A DNA stretch of 64,000 bases from Vibrio gazogenes (GCF_002196515.1 NZ_CP018835.1:1240001-1304000), one strand, 5' to 3'; counted from the first letter of the stretch, positions 1 through 10,267 are shown. Numbers and translations are program-made. Notes: generated by a model from the sequence alone, not told the origin.

Positions 1-719
1 AAGGATTGAGCGGAGATATCCCCGACCTGAGCCAGTACCTCGACATTATCGATATTTTTTTCAACCAGCCCCCCTTTGATTTCAGATGACATCGTGTCAT
101 CGTCCATATACAGCAACGACGAGGCCTGCTCCAACACTCCCTGAGCAAAACTTTCCATTGATTTGTGTTTGAGAATACTCGCTGTCGCAGAAATGACTTT
201 TTCGAGACCGAGCTTATGATTCTCTAAGGCCGAAATGTCACGGTAGGAACGGAGTGCGGTATAAACCGTCGAATGAAGTTTACGTTTAGTCAGCTCGGTC
301 TTCTCTCGATAATCATTAATATCATACTGTTCAATAATATCTTTTTCCGGAATGGTTCCCGGCTGACCGGTACGCAGAATAATCCGAACCAGATGATTGC
401 CCTGCACATCACGAATATATTCAGCCACCTCCAAGCCCGCTTCTTCCGTTTCCATCACTACATCCAATAACACCACCGCGATATCATTTTCAGATGACAG
501 AATCTCTTTTGCCTGAGCTGCACTATATGCACTGAAAAATGTGAGTCCTTTACCGTCAAATTGGGTCCGATTCAAAGCCAGCTTCGTGATTGTGTGAACA
601 CCGTCTTCATCATCGACAATCAGTATTTTCCACCTCGAAGGTTCGTCTTTACAGGTGTTGATGTGAGATGATTGACTTAGATTACCCGACTCATCAAATA
701 GCATATCCTGCTCTGACAT
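1..719 (-). CDS. response regulator with DUF3369 domain, C-terminus outside window
   Basis: The minus-strand frame is open from an ATG at 719 to the window edge, so the gene is partial (about 239 codons seen). After a short N-terminal tail there is a receiver domain with the motifs KILIVDDEDGVH, VVLLDVVME (phospho-acceptor Asp) and ILRTGQPG. This is followed by sequence typical of the DUF3369 sensor domain (NDYREKTELTKRKL, then ASSLLYMDDD). Known proteins with this order usually end in an HD-GYP cyclic-di-GMP phosphodiesterase domain, which would lie beyond the edge; that ending is inferred. It is divergent from the histidine kinase at 898, suggesting a two-component pair sharing the 720-897 promoter region. 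Confidence 0.85.
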   Translation of the reverse strand, partial: MSEQDMLFDESGNLSQSSHINTCKDEPSRWKILIVDDEDGVHTITKLALNRTQFDGKGLTFFSAYSAAQAKEILSSENDIAVVLLDVVMETEEAGLEVAEYIRDVQGNHLVRIILRTGQPGTIPEKDIIEQYDINDYREKTELTKRKLHSTVYTALRSYRDISALENHKLGLEKVISATASILKHKSMESFAQGVLEQASSLLYMDDDTMSSEIKGGLVEKNIDNVEVLAQVGDISAQS

Positions 720-897
720 TTCCCTGCCCTCTCTGATCCCAGCTGAACCTGACTGTTTTCATACGTCCATTCACCATGTGGAACTTGATTTTTACTGCTT
801 TACTAATCAACTTTAGTATATGAATGGACTTTTACATATACGAATAAGAAGCAACTAGACTCTTATCACTCTCGGTAGTCATCATTGGAGATAGCAC

Positions 898-2955
898 ATG
901 TCTATCTATTATCGAATTACAGCTTTTTGTTTATTTCTGGTTTTCTTATGCATGGGCGCATTTGGCTACATCTCAAATCAAGCTGGTGCAAACCTGCTGA
1001 ATCAATCCGTTGATAAACTTTTAAATGCGGTCGCAACAAACCAACAAGACCGACTCTATAACCTTATTCATGCTTGGAAAGATCGAGTCGCCTTGATCGC
1101 CAGCAGGACACAACTCCGCTTAAGTCTCAACGATTACTTACTTAATCAAAATCAGCAATCATTCGAAAAGATGGTCGGTATCATCCAGGATGCCATCAGC
1201 TCCGTCACAAAAGTGAAGTTTATTCAACTAAAAACCGTCAGTGGTGAAACCATCATCCAGACAGCACCAAATCAAGCCAACAAAGTAGCTGCCACACTTG
1301 CACTGACCGACCATAGCCCAACCGATATTATATTAAAAAGCATCACTCGCGATTTGAATGGGAGACTGTATATTCACATCGAAGCGCCCATGCGCCTTCA
1401 AGATAAACAAATCGGTATGGTGGTGGTAACACTAGCAGCCGATGAATTACTGAACAGCACTCAAAGCTATACGGGGATGGGCGAATCAGGAGAGACGATT
1501 CTCTTCACCAAGAATCAAGCCGATCAATTCGTCTATATCACGCCACTCCGTTACCCTCAATATTTAACAAACCCCGCAGATACAACCTCTTTCGCACTCG
1601 TAAACGATGATGTACTCATTCAAGCTATTGAACATCACACCCAAGACATTATTCAGTCGCGTGATTATCGAAATACCAATGTGATTGCTGTGGCTCGTTA
1701 TTTACCAGAGCTGAACTGGACGATTATCGTGAAGGTGGATCATCACGAAATGATGCAACCGATGAAACATTACCAATATTTACTGGTGATGGCAGCCGGT
1801 GTGCTGGGTATTATCGCGATCATCATTGGACTGGCTCTGGGGCGGGCGATTTCATCGCCGATTATCAAACTTGCCGCCGATGGTCGCAGAATTCGTCTCG
1901 GAGAACATCAGTTGAGAGCGAAAACCAGCCCGACTCAGGCAAAAGAGCTCAATGAACTCGCGCACAGTTTTAATAACCTGGCCGAAAACCTACTCACCAC
2001 CAATAACGAACTGGAAGATAAAGTTGCTGAAAGAACTGTCGCGCTGCAAGAATTGAATGAGACGCTAGAGCAACGAGTTGCATCCAGAACCGTTGATCTG
2101 CAACGAGCCAATCAAGAAATACAAGAAACTCTTGAAGATCTCAAACGGACTCAACGTGAACTCGTGGAATCTGAAAAAATGGCGGCACTCGGCGGCTTGG
2201 TCGCTGGGGTTGCACATGAGATCAATACACCATTAGGCATTGCCATTACCGGCACCACTCACCTCTATGAGGAAATACAGGAAATTCATACCAAAGTACA
2301 ATCAAACGCATTGACCCGGGCCGAACTAGAAATTTTTATCGAAAACGCCAGTCAAGCCGCTGACTTAATGTGTTCACAGCTCAAACATGCTTCAAAGCTC
2401 ATCTCTAATTTTAAAGAAATAGCCGTTGATCAATCGAGCCCGGACTATCGGACTATTTCCGTACAAGAATACCTTTCAAAGATCATTGCGACGATGCAAC
2501 CCAACTTTAAAAAAACACCGCATCACCTCTCTGTCAACATCGCGCAAGATCTTCACTTAGTCACCTGTCCCGGAGCACTGGCGCAAGTGCTCACCATTCT
2601 GATCACCAACAGTCTCATTCACGCATTTTATTCACCTGATTGCGAACAATCCGATACAATCAACGGAGAAGTAACCATTTCAGCTAAAAAAACCCAAGAA
2701 GAAACTTTAATCATCGTCACGGATAACGGTACTGGTATACCTCCCCAAGATTTGCCCAGACTCTTTGAACCTTTCTTTACCACCAAACGCGGTCATGGCG
2801 GCAGTGGTTTAGGGCTCAGTATTGCACATAATATCGTCACAGATATCCTGCACGGGAAAATACACTGTGAAAGTCAATTCGGTCAGGGAAGTACATTCAT
2901 TATCACTTTACCGGATCAGCCTGTGCCATCTCACGCTAGCGAGCAATCCACATAA
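898..2955 (+). CDS. membrane sensor histidine kinase (sensor-HAMP-coiled coil-HisKA-HATPase)
   Basis: 685 residues. An N-terminal membrane segment (about residues 5-28) and a second at about 295-317 bracket a periplasmic Cache-like sensor domain. A HAMP-like linker and a long coiled coil (about 375-430, with the repeated form LEQRVASRTVDLQ) lead to the kinase core. The H-box is VAGVAHEINTPLG with His440; the ATP-binding domain shows DNGTGIPP and GGSGLGLS near the C-terminus. The ATG is preceded by GGAG at a good distance. It lacks a receiver domain of its own and should autophosphorylate and pass phosphate to a partner, most simply the divergent response regulator at 1-719. The signal is not evident from sequence. 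Confidence 0.9.
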   Translation: MSIYYRITAFCLFLVFLCMGAFGYISNQAGANLLNQSVDKLLNAVATNQQDRLYNLIHAWKDRVALIASRTQLRLSLNDYLLNQNQQSFEKMVGIIQDAISSVTKVKFIQLKTVSGETIIQTAPNQANKVAATLALTDHSPTDIILKSITRDLNGRLYIHIEAPMRLQDKQIGMVVVTLAADELLNSTQSYTGMGESGETILFTKNQADQFVYITPLRYPQYLTNPADTTSFALVNDDVLIQAIEHHTQDIIQSRDYRNTNVIAVARYLPELNWTIIVKVDHHEMMQPMKHYQYLLVMAAGVLGIIAIIIGLALGRAISSPIIKLAADGRRIRLGEHQLRAKTSPTQAKELNELAHSFNNLAENLLTTNNELEDKVAERTVALQELNETLEQRVASRTVDLQRANQEIQETLEDLKRTQRELVESEKMAALGGLVAGVAHEINTPLGIAITGTTHLYEEIQEIHTKVQSNALTRAELEIFIENASQAADLMCSQLKHASKLISNFKEIAVDQSSPDYRTISVQEYLSKIIATMQPNFKKTPHHLSVNIAQDLHLVTCPGALAQVLTILITNSLIHAFYSPDCEQSDTINGEVTISAKKTQEETLIIVTDNGTGIPPQDLPRLFEPFFTTKRGHGGSGLGLSIAHNIVTDILHGKIHCESQFGQGSTFIITLPDQPVPSHASEQST

Positions 2956-3015
2956 TCGATCCGATGAAGTGACGCTCGATGATGTCCGTCATTCTGACTG
3001 GCTCATCGACAGCTC

Positions 3016-4170
3016 TCATCCCAGCGGCCCGGCAACAATCGTTTCTCTGAGCCCCTCAATAATATGCAGCCCCGTTTCGGTTTTTAATGATTTATACCAA
3101 GCCAACGTCTGCTCCATCTGTTTGCCATGGGTCAGTTCACATCGTTTCCTTGCTTTTAAAACCAGAGCTTTCACCCGTTCTAATCGTTCGTTTTGGTAAT
3201 GAAGTAACGCTGTTTCAATATCATGATGTTGTGAAAAAGATAGTCCTAAAACGACCGCATCTTCCATCGCTGCACATCCCCCCTGACCAATATCCGGTGT
3301 GGTACTATGCCCGGCATCACCCAATAAAGCGATCCGACCGTTCACTAACTGCTCAAAAGGGTCAATGTCATGAATCTCAATTCGGTTGGTCGTTTCAGGA
3401 TTAATCTGCTCAATCAGCGTTTGAACATGAGGGGTCCAATCCCGAAAGTAACGGCGCAAATCGTCTTTCAGCGTCGTTCGATCTTCTGGTAATCCTTTCG
3501 GCAACGGTACATCGAAAAAGAAATAAAAACGGTTGTCCGCTATCGGCATCACTGAAACCCGCTTTCCCTCAGCGACAAAAGTCGTCCATTGATCTGCTGG
3601 TGCAATGGCGGTATCGATCTCAACCAACCCATTCCAGTTCACATAACCGGCATATCTCCGTTCGACCGAATGCCCTAAAACCTCGGCACGAACTACCGAG
3701 TGTGTGCCGTCCGCAGCAATCATAAAATCGCCTTCGGCAACAGAGCCATCGGTAAACCAAGCCGTCACACCTTCAGCGGTTTGTTCAACCCGCTCAACCC
3801 GCTTATCAAAATGAATTTGATCACGTCCCCACCAATCGAGCATACTTGCTTGCAAATCAGCCCGCGAAACCGGACAAGGTCTTGTGCCGACCGCTTCAAC
3901 CAGCGGCATCAAACTGAAGTGTGTCATGGTAGAACCAGAGAACCCATCCTGATAAGACATATAGTTCATCGCCCCACCCAGTTCATCCATGATATGGCCC
4001 ATACCGAGATGCGCCATACACTTCACCCCGTTAGACCATACCGAAATAGCTGCTCCGACTGGTTTAATCTCCCTCACTGCTTCATAGATTTCACATGTAA
4101 TTCCATTTTGTTTCAGTGCAGCTGCAGCTGACATCCCACCGATGCCCGCCCCGATAATGAGCGCTTTCAT
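3016..4170 (-). CDS. hpxO: FAD-dependent urate hydroxylase
   Basis: 384 residues, full length for HpxO. The N-terminus has the FAD Rossmann motif GAGIGGMSAAAALKQNG; the middle has AADGTHSVVR and the second FAD motif GRIALLGDAGHSTTPDIGQG. The stretches KPVGAAISVWSNGVKCMAHL and RYAGYVNWNGLVEID are close to Klebsiella HpxO as I recall it. The family oxidises urate to 5-hydroxyisourate at the expense of NADH in purine catabolism. No other hpx/purine genes are adjacent in the window, so the gene stands alone, convergent with the kinase gene. A general salicylate-hydroxylase-type monooxygenase is the alternative, but the match along the whole length favours HpxO. Confidence 0.85.
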   Translation of the reverse strand: MKALIIGAGIGGMSAAAALKQNGITCEIYEAVREIKPVGAAISVWSNGVKCMAHLGMGHIMDELGGAMNYMSYQDGFSGSTMTHFSLMPLVEAVGTRPCPVSRADLQASMLDWWGRDQIHFDKRVERVEQTAEGVTAWFTDGSVAEGDFMIAADGTHSVVRAEVLGHSVERRYAGYVNWNGLVEIDTAIAPADQWTTFVAEGKRVSVMPIADNRFYFFFDVPLPKGLPEDRTTLKDDLRRYFRDWTPHVQTLIEQINPETTNRIEIHDIDPFEQLVNGRIALLGDAGHSTTPDIGQGGCAAMEDAVVLGLSFSQHHDIETALLHYQNERLERVKALVLKARKRCELTHGKQMEQTLAWYKSLKTETGLHIIEGLRETIVAGPLG

Positions 4171-4647
4171 GACTTCACCTTATCCCTATTATTGTGCCAA
4201 TCAATCGATAACAAGCATGATTTATTCCACGGTAGCCACGATACCACTAGCATATAATGAATTGTTTTTAATAAAAAAATAATAAAACATTGATCGACGT
4301 AAACAGCTCTGTGATTTAAATCTGTGCAAGTCACTGTATGAACGTTTTAGTTTGGTGCACCCTCACCGTTTATGACTCGTCTGCAGGCTATTCCTCAAAC
4401 TGAGACATGATTGATATCTAACTCATCCCATATTCCGATAGCACTAACAACATCCGCAATATTGCAAGTAACAGAAATGAGAATTTCACAATAAGATGAT
4501 CGTTGATTCAATAAAACAAACAAATGAAACGATGTTTTGGATTTTTATTAAGACAAGTGGTAATAGTATAAATGAGCATTTTACTTGCTCAGTATATTTA
4601 TAATAAGAATCGATATCCTGTCCATATAAAAAACAAGAAGGGAACAT
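4171..4647. other. AT-rich divergent intergenic region
   Basis: This 477-base stretch separates hpxO from the pectate lyase gene and should contain promoters for both. It is AT-rich, holds no convincing ORF, and has a KdgR-like palindrome near its right end (listed separately). No terminator-type hairpin stands out. Confidence 0.5.
4522..4540 (+). promoter_or_regulatory. candidate KdgR operator upstream of pectate lyase
   Basis: The sequence AAATGAAACGATGTTTTGG resembles the KdgR operator, whose core is an imperfect palindrome of GAAAC and GTTTC/GTTTT half-sites. It lies about 110 bases before the start of a PL3 pectate lyase, a type of gene KdgR controls in enterobacteria and vibrios. The half-sites are seen; binding is inferred. 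Confidence 0.45.
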
Positions 4648-5697
4648 ATGATGATTCATCGAACAACGGTGGCTTTACTTTCATTACTGTCATGCCAGTT
4701 TGCAATGGCGAGTGATTTGACACTCATGCTATACCAGCAAGACGCACAAACCATCCTGAGCTGGTCATCCGATCAGGATAGTATCGTACGTCAAGAAGTT
4801 TACCGAAAGTCCACATTATCAGATCAAGGAGAAAGAATTGCGGTTTTGACTCCGGATGAAAGAACATTTGAAGATACAACAGCAGATGGCTACACCGATT
4901 ATTACTACCAGATCAAGGCAGTTGATGATCAGGATCACACCTTTATTTCCAATGATTCCAGCACAAATAGCAGCGAAGCAAATTATTTAACCACCAGTCT
5001 CATGGCTGCCAGCTCATCTGAGTGTTATGCAGGGGCGGTAATTAGCAACAAAACGGTTGACTGCGGAGGTAAAACCATCGGATTAAATTGTAATGGGGAT
5101 GCAGAGGGTCAGAAAGCCGTGCTCACCTTACACAACGCAACCGTAAAAAATGTCCGCATCTCTCGAAATGGCGGTGCTGATGGTATTCATTGTGAATCCG
5201 GTAACTGCACTTTACAAAATGTCATCTGGGAAGATATCTGTGAAGATGCTGCGACCAATAATGGCAAGAGAATGACCATTATCGGTGGGGTTGCCTATAA
5301 CAGTGCCAATGGCCCGGGTGGCAAACCTGACAAAGTATTCCAGCACAACTCGAAAAATAGCACGACCGAAATCCGCGGCAATTTCACCCTCACTGGTCAA
5401 CACGGAAAACTGTATCGTTCTTGCGGAAATTGTACCAACAATGGTGGCCCGAGATACCTCTCAATCAATGGCGTTAAAGTGGATGCTAAAATTGGATCAA
5501 TTGCTGGCATCAACGGCAACTATAGAGATTCAGCAACCATCCGAAACCTGAAAATCAAGAACTACAAAACCGGAAAACCCAAAGTCTGTGTCGAGTATGT
5601 CGGTATTCCGAAAGGTCAGGGTGAATCGAGAAAAATTGGTGAGAAATGGAATACAAGTGCCTGTAATGTCTCGCATTCAGATGTACGAAAATTGTAA
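4648..5697 (+). CDS. secreted pectate lyase, polysaccharide lyase family 3, with N-terminal Fn3-like domain
   Basis: 349 residues. A signal peptide (about 1-21, hydrophobic core TVALLSLLSCQFAMA) is followed by a fibronectin type III-like segment (about 22-105, ending in DYYYQIKAVDDQD). The C-terminal 220 residues form a small Cys-rich parallel beta-helix lyase: TVDCGGKTIGLNC, NGGADGIHCESGNCTL, WEDICEDAATN, and FQHNSKNST are typical PL3 repeats carrying the acidic Ca-binding residues. The enzyme would cleave polygalacturonate outside the cell by beta-elimination. It is preceded by AAGAAGGG and followed by a strong hairpin terminator. It sits where mutS would be expected beside rpoS, so it looks like a lineage-specific insertion suggesting plant-material use. 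Confidence 0.85.
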   Translation: MMIHRTTVALLSLLSCQFAMASDLTLMLYQQDAQTILSWSSDQDSIVRQEVYRKSTLSDQGERIAVLTPDERTFEDTTADGYTDYYYQIKAVDDQDHTFISNDSSTNSSEANYLTTSLMAASSSECYAGAVISNKTVDCGGKTIGLNCNGDAEGQKAVLTLHNATVKNVRISRNGGADGIHCESGNCTLQNVIWEDICEDAATNNGKRMTIIGGVAYNSANGPGGKPDKVFQHNSKNSTTEIRGNFTLTGQHGKLYRSCGNCTNNGGPRYLSINGVKVDAKIGSIAGINGNYRDSATIRNLKIKNYKTGKPKVCVEYVGIPKGQGESRKIGEKWNTSACNVSHSDVRKL

Positions 5698-5716
5698 TCC
5701 ATACAGGATGAAAACA

Positions 5717-5740
5717 GAAACCCCGTACAAACGGGGTTTC
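5717..5740. terminator. bidirectional hairpin between pectate lyase and rpoS
   Basis: Perfect 10-bp arms GAAACCCCGT and ACGGGGTTTC around ACAA lie between the two convergent genes. The hairpin can serve pectate lyase on the plus strand and rpoS on the minus strand. Confidence 0.75.
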
Positions 5741-5785
5741 GCTTAAAATGATCGGTTACTAATTTTTTAGATAATAAATGATGTC

Positions 5786-6772
5786 TTATTCTTCACTCTC
5801 TACATCGAACAAAGACTCCATGTTCAAGCCTTGTTTCAGTAGAATTTCTCTTAAACGACGCAGGCCTTCAACTTGGATTTGGCGTACTCGCTCACGGGTT
5901 AGATTAATTTCTTTACCAACCTCTTCTAAAGTGGATGGTTCATATCCGAGTAAACCAAAGCGTCTTGCCAACACTTCTTTCTGTTTCGGATTCAGTTCAT
6001 CTAACCAATGTAACAGTGAAGATTTGATATCATCATCTTCTGTTGAATATTCGGGGTCATAGTGTTTTGCATCAGGAATAATATCCAACAATGCTTTATC
6101 ACCATCACCACCAATCGGTGTGTCAACAGAACTAATTCGTTCGTTCAGGCGGAGCATCTTACTGACATCATCAACCGATTTATCCAGCTCAAGCGCAATG
6201 TCTTCCGCTGTTGGTTCATGGTCTAACTTCTGTGATAGCTCACGTGCTGTCCGTAAATAAATATTTAGTTCTTTAACAACGTGAATAGGTAAACGAATCG
6301 TTCTGGTTTGATTCATCAACGCCCGTTCAATCGTTTGCCGGATCCACCAGGTTGCATACGTAGAAAAGCGAAATCCTCTTTCTGGATCAAACTTTTCAAC
6401 GGCCCGAATCAACCCGAGGTTGCCTTCTTCGATTAGATCCAGCAAAGCCAGACCACGGTTACTATATCGGCGAGATATTTTAACAACGAGACGTAGATTA
6501 CTCTCAATCATGCGCTTACGAGCGGCTTCATCTCCTCGGAGAGCCCGACGTGCATACAGGATTTCTTCCTCAGCGGTTAACAAAGGAGAAAAACCAATTT
6601 CGCCTAAATAGAGTTGAGTCGCGTCTAAACTTTTGGAAGTGACTTCGTAATCTTCCCGAGTTTCGACGGATGTTGCGTTAGAACTGACCTCATTGTCCAA
6701 TGTATTGAGATCAAACGCTTCTGAATCAAAATCAAATTGATCGACCTTAGTTACTGAATTGCTTTTACTCAT
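5786..6772 (-). CDS. rpoS: RNA polymerase sigma factor RpoS
   Basis: 328 residues, the usual size. Region 1.2 ([16 protein letters not shown]), region 2 ([40 protein letters not shown]) and region 4 ([20 protein letters not shown]) are intact. It directs stationary-phase and general stress transcription. The start ATG at 6772 lies 81 bases downstream of nlpD on the same strand, the standard arrangement; in related bacteria the main rpoS promoter lies inside nlpD, giving a long 5' leader. The usual neighbour mutS is absent on the downstream side. Confidence 0.98.
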   Translation of the reverse strand: MSKSNSVTKVDQFDFDSEAFDLNTLDNEVSSNATSVETREDYEVTSKSLDATQLYLGEIGFSPLLTAEEEILYARRALRGDEAARKRMIESNLRLVVKISRRYSNRGLALLDLIEEGNLGLIRAVEKFDPERGFRFSTYATWWIRQTIERALMNQTRTIRLPIHVVKELNIYLRTARELSQKLDHEPTAEDIALELDKSVDDVSKMLRLNERISSVDTPIGGDGDKALLDIIPDAKHYDPEYSTEDDDIKSSLLHWLDELNPKQKEVLARRFGLLGYEPSTLEEVGKEINLTRERVRQIQVEGLRRLREILLKQGLNMESLFDVESEE

Positions 6773-6853
6773 GATGCCTCCCCCTGGCGAGCTAGCAAGA
6801 CACTACTACTTTCAATGTCGCTATATGGTGCTTACGCTTATCAATTCAAATAC

Positions 6854-7762
6854 TTATGGTAAGTAGCGTTTTGGATTCACTGGCTTACCCTGATAGCGGA
6901 TTTCAAAATGTAAACGAACACTGCTGGTACCGGAACTTCCCATTGTTGCGATTTTCTGGCCAGCTTTTACACTTTGTCCCTCACTCACTAGCAACCGATC
7001 ATTGTGCGCATACGCGCTAAGATATTTATCATTATGCTTTATAATCACAAGATTACCGTAACCTCTTAAAGCATTCCCCGAGTAAACAACGGTTCCTGCT
7101 GCCGAAGATACGACGGACTGACCTCGCTGCCCTGCAATATCAATCCCTTTGTTCCCTTGATCAATAGCCGAAAATTTTCGGATAACCCTCCCTTTTGTTG
7201 GCCATAGCCACCTATCAACTTTTGTGACATGTGCTAAATTAGTAGTTGGTAAATTAGAATTAACATTTTCTTTACCTTCGGATTCACCATACCCCTTTGA
7301 TTGTGAAGATTCAATACTTTTACCTGACGGTTTTTTAACTTCGTCATATTTATTCTCTAAATTATTAGAGATTTGCTTATTCTTAGAATCTTTTAATGAG
7401 ACGCTAGTTAACACTTCATCAGAACCTTTGATCCCTATCCCATTTTTGCCCATGGCAACAGACTGTGACTTCCCGTAAGAAGGCGGTGTATAAGCGGGTT
7501 TCCATAAGTGTATTTTTTGACCGGGATAGATCGTATAAGGGGGGGAGAGATGATTATAACTGATCAAATCTTCTACATTTTTGTCGGTTAGGTAAGCGAT
7601 AAAGTAAAGTGTATCTCCTTTTTTAACTTGATAGTAACTCCCACGGTAACTCCCCCGAGAGGCCTTTTTTACGTCAGACACCGGTGCGGGTGATATCGCG
7701 GCACATCCAATCAGATATGTTGATAAAACGGCTAAAATTAAAAGTCTGATGCTGCTTCTCAT
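6854..7762 (-). CDS. nlpD: divisome lipoprotein NlpD (LysM + degenerate LytM/M23)
   Basis: 302 residues. A lipoprotein signal ends in the lipobox YLIGC (Cys20). A LysM domain (YYQVKKGDTLYFIAYLTDKN ... YPGQKIHLW, about 45-90) binds peptidoglycan. A low-complexity linker precedes the C-terminal LytM fold (GYGNLVIIKHNDKYLSAYAH, SSVRLHFEIRYQGKPVNP). The His expected in the first metal-binding motif is missing (GIDIAG), consistent with NlpD being a non-enzymatic activator of amidase AmiC in daughter-cell separation. Two bases separate it from pcm, so it is in the surE-pcm-nlpD-rpoS operon. Confidence 0.95.
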   Translation of the reverse strand: MRSSIRLLILAVLSTYLIGCAAISPAPVSDVKKASRGSYRGSYYQVKKGDTLYFIAYLTDKNVEDLISYNHLSPPYTIYPGQKIHLWKPAYTPPSYGKSQSVAMGKNGIGIKGSDEVLTSVSLKDSKNKQISNNLENKYDEVKKPSGKSIESSQSKGYGESEGKENVNSNLPTTNLAHVTKVDRWLWPTKGRVIRKFSAIDQGNKGIDIAGQRGQSVVSSAAGTVVYSGNALRGYGNLVIIKHNDKYLSAYAHNDRLLVSEGQSVKAGQKIATMGSSGTSSVRLHFEIRYQGKPVNPKRYLP

Positions 7763-7764
7763 TG

Positions 7765-8391
7765 TTAGGCTAAATCACCTGCAACTAAAGGAACGAACCG
7801 GACCATTTCAATGATTTCTGAATGAAACGACTCATGATTCCGGGTGATTCTCAGGAGCTGTTGTTCATCACTACCAACAGGGATCACTAATCGTCCCCCG
7901 TCAGCCAACTGATCTAACAGCGCCTGAGGTATTTCAGAAGCAGCAGCTGTCACAATAATGGCATCAAAAGGTGCCTTGGTGCGCCATCCCTGCCAGCCAT
8001 CGCCATGTTTCATGGATACATTGTAAATATCCAGTTGTCTCAGACGACGCTTTGCTTCCCATTGCAACGTTTTTATTCGCTCAATCGAACACACATGCTC
8101 AACTAAACGTGCCAATACTGCGGTCTGATACCCAGAGCCGGTTCCGACTTCCAGTACCCGGCTTGTCGGTGTCAGTGCGAGCAGTTGGGTCATCTTGGCA
8201 ACAATATAAGGCTGAGAAATAGTCTGCCCCAACCCGATTGGTAATGCGTTATTTTCATACGCCTGATGAACCATGGCCTGTGAAACGAAATTCTCTCTCG
8301 GTAGTTCACGCATCGTGTCCAGAACACGTAAATCTTCAATGCCGTTTCTGACAAGAAAGTCGATCAACTTATCAGCGAGTGAATTTGACAT
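7765..8391 (-). CDS. pcm: protein-L-isoaspartate O-methyltransferase
   Basis: About 208 residues from the ATG at 8391. It repairs isoaspartyl residues in aged proteins using S-adenosylmethionine. The SAM-binding motif [16 protein letters not shown] and the upstream [12 protein letters not shown] are typical; [15 protein letters not shown] follows. I prefer the start at 8391 (MSNSLADKL), five bases after the surE stop and behind GGAAAGG; an upstream TTG in frame would overlap surE. Confidence 0.95.
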   Translation of the reverse strand: MSNSLADKLIDFLVRNGIEDLRVLDTMRELPRENFVSQAMVHQAYENNALPIGLGQTISQPYIVAKMTQLLALTPTSRVLEVGTGSGYQTAVLARLVEHVCSIERIKTLQWEAKRRLRQLDIYNVSMKHGDGWQGWRTKAPFDAIIVTAAASEIPQALLDQLADGGRLVIPVGSDEQQLLRITRNHESFHSEIIEMVRFVPLVAGDLA

Positions 8392-8396
8392 ATCAA

Positions 8397-9137
8397 CTAC
8401 CTTTCCAGCCAATCTGCCACCGCGTTGATCGACTCATGGGCGGTCAAATCCACTCGTAATGGCGAGAGCGACACAAATCCATGATCAACGGTGTAAAAAT
8501 CAGTGCCTTCTCCTGCATCCTGTTCTTTACCCGGCGGTCCCAACCAGTAAATATCATGCCCTCGCGGATCTTTTTGCCGGATCATACTCTCCGCATGATG
8601 TCTTGCTCCCAAACGAGTCACTTTCATACCGTGAATACGTTCCAACGGCAGATCAGGAATATTGACATTCATCAATCGATTGGTCGGGATTGGAGAATGT
8701 AAGTGTTGTTTGACAATCTGGCGGGCAATATGAGCAGCGGTATCAAAATGAGTCTCACCCACCAAAGAAAATGCAATGGATTGAACCCCTAAAAAATGCC
8801 CTTCCATTGCTGCGGCAACAGTCCCGGAATAAAACACATCATCGCCTAAATTCGCACCATGATTAATACCACTCAAGACCAAATCAGGTAAGGCATCTTT
8901 CATTAATTCATTCAAAGCGTAGTGAACACAGTCCGTGGGTGTCCCTTGAACAGAGTAAATCGCTGGTGCAATTTGCTGAATCCGCAAAGGTTGCTCCAGT
9001 GTCAAAGAGTTAGAAGCCCCGGAGCGATTTCGATCCGGAGCCACAACCACAACTTCAGCCAAATCAGACAACGCTTCAGCTAACGTATTAATTCCCCGAG
9101 CATAGACACCATCATCATTGCTCAACAAAATTTTCAT
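8397..9137 (-). CDS. surE: 5'/3'-nucleotidase SurE
   Basis: 246 residues beginning [15 protein letters not shown], the metal-binding N-terminal motif of Sur[16 protein letters not shown] and [20 protein letters not shown] complete the active site. The enzyme removes phosphate from nucleoside monophosphates and is a stationary-phase survival protein. It lies directly after truD (stop at 9141) and before pcm, in the usual order. Confidence 0.97.
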   Translation of the reverse strand: MKILLSNDDGVYARGINTLAEALSDLAEVVVVAPDRNRSGASNSLTLEQPLRIQQIAPAIYSVQGTPTDCVHYALNELMKDALPDLVLSGINHGANLGDDVFYSGTVAAAMEGHFLGVQSIAFSLVGETHFDTAAHIARQIVKQHLHSPIPTNRLMNVNIPDLPLERIHGMKVTRLGARHHAESMIRQKDPRGHDIYWLGPPGKEQDAGEGTDFYTVDHGFVSLSPLRVDLTAHESINAVADWLER

Positions 9138-9140
9138 CAA

Positions 9141-10187
9141 TCAGAACTCCCTTTCCACAGGTATTTCTTCAATTAGCTCTCGTAATAAAGAAGTCGCAAA
9201 GCATCCCGCATCAAGCGAAAAATTCAATATAACCTCATTTTCCCCCAGCTTCCAATCCAGTTGCTGAGGTTTGAGAGCAATATTCCGCCTTTCATGCTTC
9301 ATTCGGTTCCCGCGAATCAATTTCATTAAATCTGGCTCATCATCAACAAACCGCTGTTCTAAAGCGAGTGCTTCTCGACGGGTTGGCAGCGCATTATCTC
9401 CGGCCAGAGCCGCTGAAATACCAGCTTGCCGCTGCACAACGGATGATTGCCACTGAGCAAGCATGTCATCGCCTTCAACGAGAATTGCTTCATTGCCCTG
9501 AAGCACAATGTCTCCATCAATCAAATGATGGAAACAATCTTTTGTAATCCGTTCGGAGACGATCTGATTAAAAATCCAAGAGCGAGCGGTAGAAAGATAG
9601 AAACTGCGCTGATTCTGGTTGCGAGTGCGGACATTCTCCCGTCCCCATCGCCGAGCCTCATTTAAATTATTGCCCTGATGACCAAACCGTTGTGCACCAA
9701 AATAGTTCGGCACGGCCTGTTCACAAATCATGTTCAAGCGTTGCTCAACATCCGCGATGTCGGTGACTTCTGTTAACGTAATCTGAAAATGATTCCCTCG
9801 TAGATCTCCCGGTCTCAATTTGCGCTGATGACGGGTCGTTTCAAGGATCTCTATGTGGGGATAACGCGCCTGAAAAGCAGAAAAGTCCGGGGTCTCCCCT
9901 TTTGGTAAGTGAACACTCAACCATTGTTCGGTGACAGCATGGCGATCTTTTAAACCCGCCCAACTCACATCTTTCGACTTCACACCACATGCTTTAGCTA
10001 ACTCATTGGCGACAAAGCTGGTATTTTCTCCGCTCTTGCGAATGCGAACCATCAGGTGCTCACCCAATCCATCCAATGGAAACCCGAGATCTTCCGTGAC
10101 AATAAAATGTTCTGGTTTTACTTTGATTTTTGCCTTTGCAACTGGTTTTCCATATAAATAGGCCAGATTGGCTAAAACATCATCCAT
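9141..10187 (-). CDS. truD: tRNA pseudouridine(13) synthase TruD
   Basis: 348 residues. It isomerises U13 in tRNA-Glu. The catalytic segment DVSWAGLKDRHAVTEQWLS contains the conserved Asp, and PNYFGAQRFGHQGNNL is a strong family signature. The stop codon lies three bases from the surE start, indicating coupled translation. Confidence 0.97.
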   Translation of the reverse strand: MDDVLANLAYLYGKPVAKAKIKVKPEHFIVTEDLGFPLDGLGEHLMVRIRKSGENTSFVANELAKACGVKSKDVSWAGLKDRHAVTEQWLSVHLPKGETPDFSAFQARYPHIEILETTRHQRKLRPGDLRGNHFQITLTEVTDIADVEQRLNMICEQAVPNYFGAQRFGHQGNNLNEARRWGRENVRTRNQNQRSFYLSTARSWIFNQIVSERITKDCFHHLIDGDIVLQGNEAILVEGDDMLAQWQSSVVQRQAGISAALAGDNALPTRREALALEQRFVDDEPDLMKLIRGNRMKHERRNIALKPQQLDWKLGENEVILNFSLDAGCFATSLLRELIEEIPVEREF

Positions 10188-10267
10188 GCGGATATCCTCG
10201 TTATGATGGTCAAGCCATCCCCCTGACGGGGTTATTTACAACTAAACTCATGAATAAAATCAGTGAA

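Noticed and set aside
3700..4131. Long plus-strand ORFs opposite hpxO, and similar ORFs opposite truD, rpoD and the PKS
   Set aside because: Shadows of well-supported genes on the other strand.
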